Source: Gammaproteobacteria bacterium
GTDB taxonomy: Bacteria; Pseudomonadota; Gammaproteobacteria; Pseudomonadales; Pseudomonadaceae
Reading direction: 5' to 3'
Assembly (NCBI GenBank): GCA_012735335.1
Contig: JAAYHO010000412.1
Coordinates: 1-8,501 of the forward strand
DNA: 8,501 nt
Position numbers and translations under genes: made by a program. The notes beneath the pieces were generated by a model. It did no database searches. It saw only the letters and a list, made by a program, of their open reading frames with translations, and had not been told where the DNA came from. Positions 5,753 through 8,501 of this stretch are shown in pieces (positions within the stretch are counted from its first letter, which is position 1; each line of letters opens with the position of its first letter).

Positions 5753-7345
5753 TTATCCCGCCAACCGCTCCGCCAGCAGACTCGACAATCTGGCGGTCAG
5801 GCCGTAGATCGACAGCTGCGGGTTGGCGCCGATGCTGGTGGGGAACAGCGAGCCGTCGTGGATGGACAGGTTCTCCAGTTGATGGTGGCGGCCGAGGCTG
5901 TCGGTGACGGCGCGGCTGCTGTTTTCGCCCATGGGGCAACCGCCCATAACGTGAGCGCTGCCCAGGTGGGTCTTGTAGCGTTGCAGTTCCAGCTGCTCGA
6001 TGATCTTCCGCGCCTCGGCCATGTTGCGCACCGATGGGGCGTCGGCGTGTGCCGTCTTGACCAGCCGGGCGCCGGCAGCGAACTGGATCTCGGCCATACT
6101 CAGGAAACTGCGGCGGATGCCATCGCGGGTGTAGTCGGTGAGCTGGTAGTCCAGCACTGGGGAGCCGTCGCTGCGCAGCTCGACGGTGCCACTGGCGCTG
6201 TCCGGGTGGAAACCGTCGCGCAGCAGGGCAATCAGCATGTTGCTGTTGGGCAGTTGCTGCATCAGTTCGGCGCCCACCGGGCCAGACTCGCCGAGTACCG
6301 TGGCGCTGAACCCTGGTTGCATGGGCGGCACCTCCAGCTTGTAACCCATGGGCCCGGTGGCACCGTCGGTCCACTGGAAGTGGTCGGAATAGACCGACTG
6401 CGGCGCACCGTAGAAAGGCTTGATCTGTTGCTCGAATTGCGCCCAGGAAAAAGTCGTCAGGTGCAGGAAGGTGCGCTTGCCGACCAGCTGGTGCGGGTCG
6501 GGGGCCTGTGAGCGCAGCAGCAGGGCAGGGTTGTTGATGCTGCCGCCCGCCAGAATGTAGTGCCGGGCGCGTACCTGAATGCGGCGTCCGGTCGGGGCTA
6601 CACTGCGCTCATCCATGGCCAGGCACTCGATGCCGGTGACCCGGTCGCCTTCCAGTTGCAGACGTTCGGCGCGGGCCAGATAGAGCAGTTCGCCGCCCTG
6701 ATCGAGCAGGCCGGGGATGCAGGTGACCAGCATCGACTGCTTGGCGTTGGTCGGACAGCCCAGACCGCAATAGCCCAGATTCCAGCAGCCACGCACGTTG
6801 CGCGGGATGATGTCCCAGTGCAGGCCGAGCTGGTCGCAGCCGCTGCGCAGTACATCGTTGTTGGCGTTCGGTGGCATGGCCCAGCGCTCGACGCCGAGGC
6901 GTTGTTCCATTTTCTCGAACCAGGGTGCCAGTTCCTCGCTGCTGTGGCCGATCACTTCATGTTCGCTGGCCCAGTGCTTCAGGGTCGGTTCCGGGGTGCG
7001 GAAGCTGGAGGTCCAGTTGACCAGCGTGGTGCCGCCCACTGCGCGGCCCTGCAGGATGGTGATGGCACCGTCCTTGGAGAAGCGGCCCAGCCCTTCCTGA
7101 TAGAGGTTCGGATAGGCTTCGCTTTCCTGCATGCGGAAGTCGCTGCTGGTAAACAGCCCACCTTCTTCTATCAGCAGTACCTTGTAACCCGCAGCGCTGA
7201 GGATCTCGGCGCTGGTGGCGCCACCGGCACCACTGCCGACAATGGCGATGTCGGCTTCCAGGGTCAGGTCCTGTTGCAGCTGTGCCGCATTGTGAACCCG
7301 CCAACCGCGCTCCAGGCCCTGGATAAATATATCGGGAATGCTCAT
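5753..7345 (-). CDS. laoA: GMC-family FAD-dependent alcohol dehydrogenase, LaoA-like
   Basis: A 530-residue glucose-methanol-choline oxidoreductase predicted to oxidise long-chain alcohols to aldehydes. The FAD site is VGSGAGG (36-42) with an acidic strand end at E60-E61. The GMC signature RAVGGTTLVNW is at 101-111. The C-terminal catalytic region has H465 (HVMGGCPMG) and N508 (GANPQLS), the usual His/Asn pair. A cysteine set C187-x5-C193-x3-C197-P resembles the [3Fe-4S] motif of FAD glucose dehydrogenase catalytic subunits. There is no signal peptide: the N-terminus MSIPDIFIQGLERGW is not hydrophobic. The partner encoded 22 bp upstream has a Tat signal, so co-export is likely if the enzyme acts in the periplasm. 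Start ATG 7345 has GGAG 10 bp upstream. The order aldehyde dehydrogenase, small Tat protein, GMC matches the laoC-laoB-laoA set of P. aeruginosa, recognised from memory. The name is by context and family, not by alignment. Confidence 0.9.
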   Translation of the reverse strand: MSIPDIFIQGLERGWRVHNAAQLQQDLTLEADIAIVGSGAGGATSAEILSAAGYKVLLIEEGGLFTSSDFRMQESEAYPNLYQEGLGRFSKDGAITILQGRAVGGTTLVNWTSSFRTPEPTLKHWASEHEVIGHSSEELAPWFEKMEQRLGVERWAMPPNANNDVLRSGCDQLGLHWDIIPRNVRGCWNLGYCGLGCPTNAKQSMLVTCIPGLLDQGGELLYLARAERLQLEGDRVTGIECLAMDERSVAPTGRRIQVRARHYILAGGSINNPALLLRSQAPDPHQLVGKRTFLHLTTFSWAQFEQQIKPFYGAPQSVYSDHFQWTDGATGPMGYKLEVPPMQPGFSATVLGESGPVGAELMQQLPNSNMLIALLRDGFHPDSASGTVELRSDGSPVLDYQLTDYTRDGIRRSFLSMAEIQFAAGARLVKTAHADAPSVRNMAEARKIIEQLELQRYKTHLGSAHVMGGCPMGENSSRAVTDSLGRHHQLENLSIHDGSLFPTSIGANPQLSIYGLTARLSSLLAERLAG

Positions 7346-7367
7346 GCCAGATGGTCTCCAGAAAAGG

Positions 7368-7916
7368 TCAGAAGCGGGGTGGGCCGGGATAGCCGCATTG
7401 GGCCCAAGATTCCGGCAGGCTGTACCAGACCAGCAGCACCGCCTTGCTCAGGGCGCCGTGGCCCTGACGCAGCAGGGCCAGTCGGCTGTTCTCCCAGCGC
7501 TGTAGAAATTGCTGAATATCTGCGGTGCTGGCTTCTTCCCAGCTGCCCCAGATGCCGGTGGTGGGCCCGCGGGTGGCGCGCAGACTGAGCAGGTCGAACA
7601 GCTGCAGGCTCTGCTTGCGCATGCTCGGCGACAGGTGATGCAGGCTGTTGTCCAGTCCGCGCAAGGTTGCCTCTACCGCAGCGGTCGGGTTGTCGGCGGG
7701 CAGAGCACCTTCCAGCAACACCGGCACCAGCCGCCGCAGCATGGGCAGGTCGGAATCGCGCAGGTGGATGAAGCCGCTTGCCGGGGTGATGCGGGTAAAG
7801 CCGTGGTAGAGCCCGGCCACGCCGCCGGTGGCGGCCAGCACCAGACTGCCCAGCAGACCGAATTTGAGGAGCTGGCGGCGGTTGATGCCGCTGCCAGCCG
7901 ATAGGCTGTTGTTCAT
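7368..7916 (-). CDS. laoB: Small Tat-signal protein, gluconate 2-dehydrogenase subunit 3-like, LaoB-like
   Basis: A 182-residue protein with a twin-arginine signal: NRRQLLKFG at 12-20 (R13-R14), followed by the hydrophobic stretch LLGSLVLAATGGVAGL to about residue 36. The mature part is small and mostly helical, ending in WYSLPESWAQCGYPGPPRF. The W...GYPGPP ending is typical of the gamma/subunit-3 family that accompanies GMC dehydrogenases. In FAD glucose or gluconate dehydrogenases this subunit carries the Tat signal for the signal-less catalytic subunit and is needed for its activity. The same relation fits LaoB with LaoA. It lies between the aldehyde dehydrogenase (32 bp gap) and the GMC gene (22 bp gap). 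The ATG at 7916 has only a weak GAGTG ribosome site 11 bp upstream. No catalytic motif of its own is visible. Confidence 0.82.
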   Translation of the reverse strand: MNNSLSAGSGINRRQLLKFGLLGSLVLAATGGVAGLYHGFTRITPASGFIHLRDSDLPMLRRLVPVLLEGALPADNPTAAVEATLRGLDNSLHHLSPSMRKQSLQLFDLLSLRATRGPTTGIWGSWEEASTADIQQFLQRWENSRLALLRQGHGALSKAVLLVWYSLPESWAQCGYPGPPRF

Positions 7917-7948
7917 TATTATTGTTGCACTCTGTCAGGATCGAGGGA

Positions 7949-8501
7949 TCAGCGGATCAGCAGGCGGCGCAGCAGTTTCTGCAGCGGCTTGCCATAGGGC
8001 GGGTAGAGCACCCGGGTGGCGTTCAGGCGCGGCTTGCGCAGTACCGCCTTGGTTTTGCTGAAGGTCAGAAAACCCTCATGCCCGTGGTAATGGCCCATGC
8101 CCGAGGGGCCGATGCCGCCAAAGGGCAGATCGGACACCGCCACATGCAACAGGGTCTCGTTGATACCGACCCCGCCGGAATGGGTACGGCAGATGACCTG
8201 CTCCTGTTCCTCCCGGTCATAACCGAAGTAGTAGAGCGCCAGCGGACGCGGTCGGGCGTTGATGTGGTCGATGGCATCGCCGATCTGCCGGTAGGGCACG
8301 ATCGGCAGCAGCGGGCCGAAGATCTCGTCCTGCATCACCAGCATATCGTCGCCCACATCCAGCAGTAGGGTATGCGGCAGACGGCGATCCTGACCTTCGG
8401 CAAACAGCGGTATGATCCGCGCACCTTTCGCCTGGGCATCGTCCAGATAGCTGTTGAGCCGTGCCTGCTGGCGCGGGTTGATGATGCTGGTGTAGTCGGG
8501 A
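7949..8501 (-). CDS. laoC: Aldehyde dehydrogenase, coniferyl-aldehyde type (3' part only), LaoC-like
   Basis: The C-terminal 183 residues of an NAD(P)-dependent aldehyde dehydrogenase. The gene continues beyond the right edge, so its start, cofactor-binding fold and catalytic cysteine are not visible. Recognisable parts are PDYTSIINPRQ at the window edge, DEIFGPLLP (the conserved glutamate that contacts the nicotinamide ribose), HSGGVGINETLLH, and DLPFGGIGPSGMGHYHGHEGF, a run typical of the CalB/coniferyl aldehyde dehydrogenase group, followed by FSKTKAV. The frame is open to the edge; an apparent GTG start at 8356 is internal. There is no sign of C-terminal extension. It should oxidise the long-chain aldehyde made by the GMC enzyme to a fatty acid in the cytoplasm. 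It is the most upstream member of the operon seen here, so the operon promoter lies outside the window. Confidence 0.9.
   Translation of the reverse strand, partial: PDYTSIINPRQQARLNSYLDDAQAKGARIIPLFAEGQDRRLPHTLLLDVGDDMLVMQDEIFGPLLPIVPYRQIGDAIDHINARPRPLALYYFGYDREEQEQVICRTHSGGVGINETLLHVAVSDLPFGGIGPSGMGHYHGHEGFLTFSKTKAVLRKPRLNATRVLYPPYGKPLQKLLRRLLIR

Noticed and set aside
6560..7588. Plus-strand open frame (342 codons) across the GMC gene and into the small-subunit gene
   Set aside because: It crosses two well-supported minus-strand genes and is antisense to their conserved motifs, so it is a shadow frame.
8354..8356. GTG at 8356 as the start of a 135-residue protein
   Set aside because: The same frame continues open to the window edge with aldehyde dehydrogenase sequence (PDYTSIINPRQ...), so this GTG is an internal valine codon.
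1..8501. Insertion sequence, prophage, CRISPR array, tRNA or rRNA
   Set aside because: No transposase, integrase, regularly spaced repeats, cloverleaf or rRNA-like sequence was seen. Apart from the repeat at 41-151 the window is ordinary coding DNA.

Overview
The window reads as chromosomal DNA of a GC-rich gammaproteobacterium, most likely Pseudomonas in the broad sense (Pseudomonas/Halopseudomonas type). This rests on the GC-biased codon use, the protein family types and the gene order. No species call is possible by eye. Coding density is high and there are no tRNA, rRNA, CRISPR or transposase genes.

Layout. Positions 1-159 are non-coding and hold a head-to-head inverted-repeat element (41-130) plus a tandem partial copy of its right end (137-151). 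A LysR-family regulator (160-1035, minus) is divergent from a secreted, membrane-anchored arylsulfatase (1235-3019, plus). They share a roughly 200-bp control region with recognisable promoter elements and two small palindromes. From 2973 to the right edge, all genes lie on the minus strand and look like one operon. In transcription order it contains: an aldehyde dehydrogenase of the coniferyl-aldehyde type (truncated by the window edge), a small Tat-signal protein resembling gluconate 2-dehydrogenase subunit 3, an FAD-dependent GMC alcohol dehydrogenase, a Zn-dependent SdsA1-type alkylsulfatase with a Sec signal, and a TetR-family regulator. The gaps are 32, 22 and 39 bp. The TetR reading frame can start in a TAATG overlap with the alkylsulfatase stop, or 78 bp further in. 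The arylsulfatase and the TetR gene converge and overlap by 47 bp at their 3' ends.

How it works together (inference). The aldehyde dehydrogenase / small Tat protein / GMC trio matches, from memory, the LaoC-LaoB-LaoA long-chain alcohol oxidation system of Pseudomonas aeruginosa. In this window an SdsA1-like alkylsulfatase sits inside the same operon. The set therefore encodes a complete route: alkyl sulfate (such as dodecyl sulfate) is hydrolysed outside the cytoplasm to an alcohol. LaoA/LaoB oxidise the alcohol to an aldehyde, and LaoC oxidises that to a fatty acid for beta-oxidation. With the adjacent formylglycine arylsulfatase, the locus looks like a sulfate-ester and surfactant utilisation island with two chemically unrelated sulfatases and two regulators.

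Most interesting points: the fusion of alkylsulfatase and alcohol-oxidation genes into one operon; a Tat 'hitch-hiker' arrangement in which only the small subunit carries an export signal; a C-terminal transmembrane/arginine tail on the arylsulfatase; and a GC-rich hairpin between the alkylsulfatase and TetR genes.
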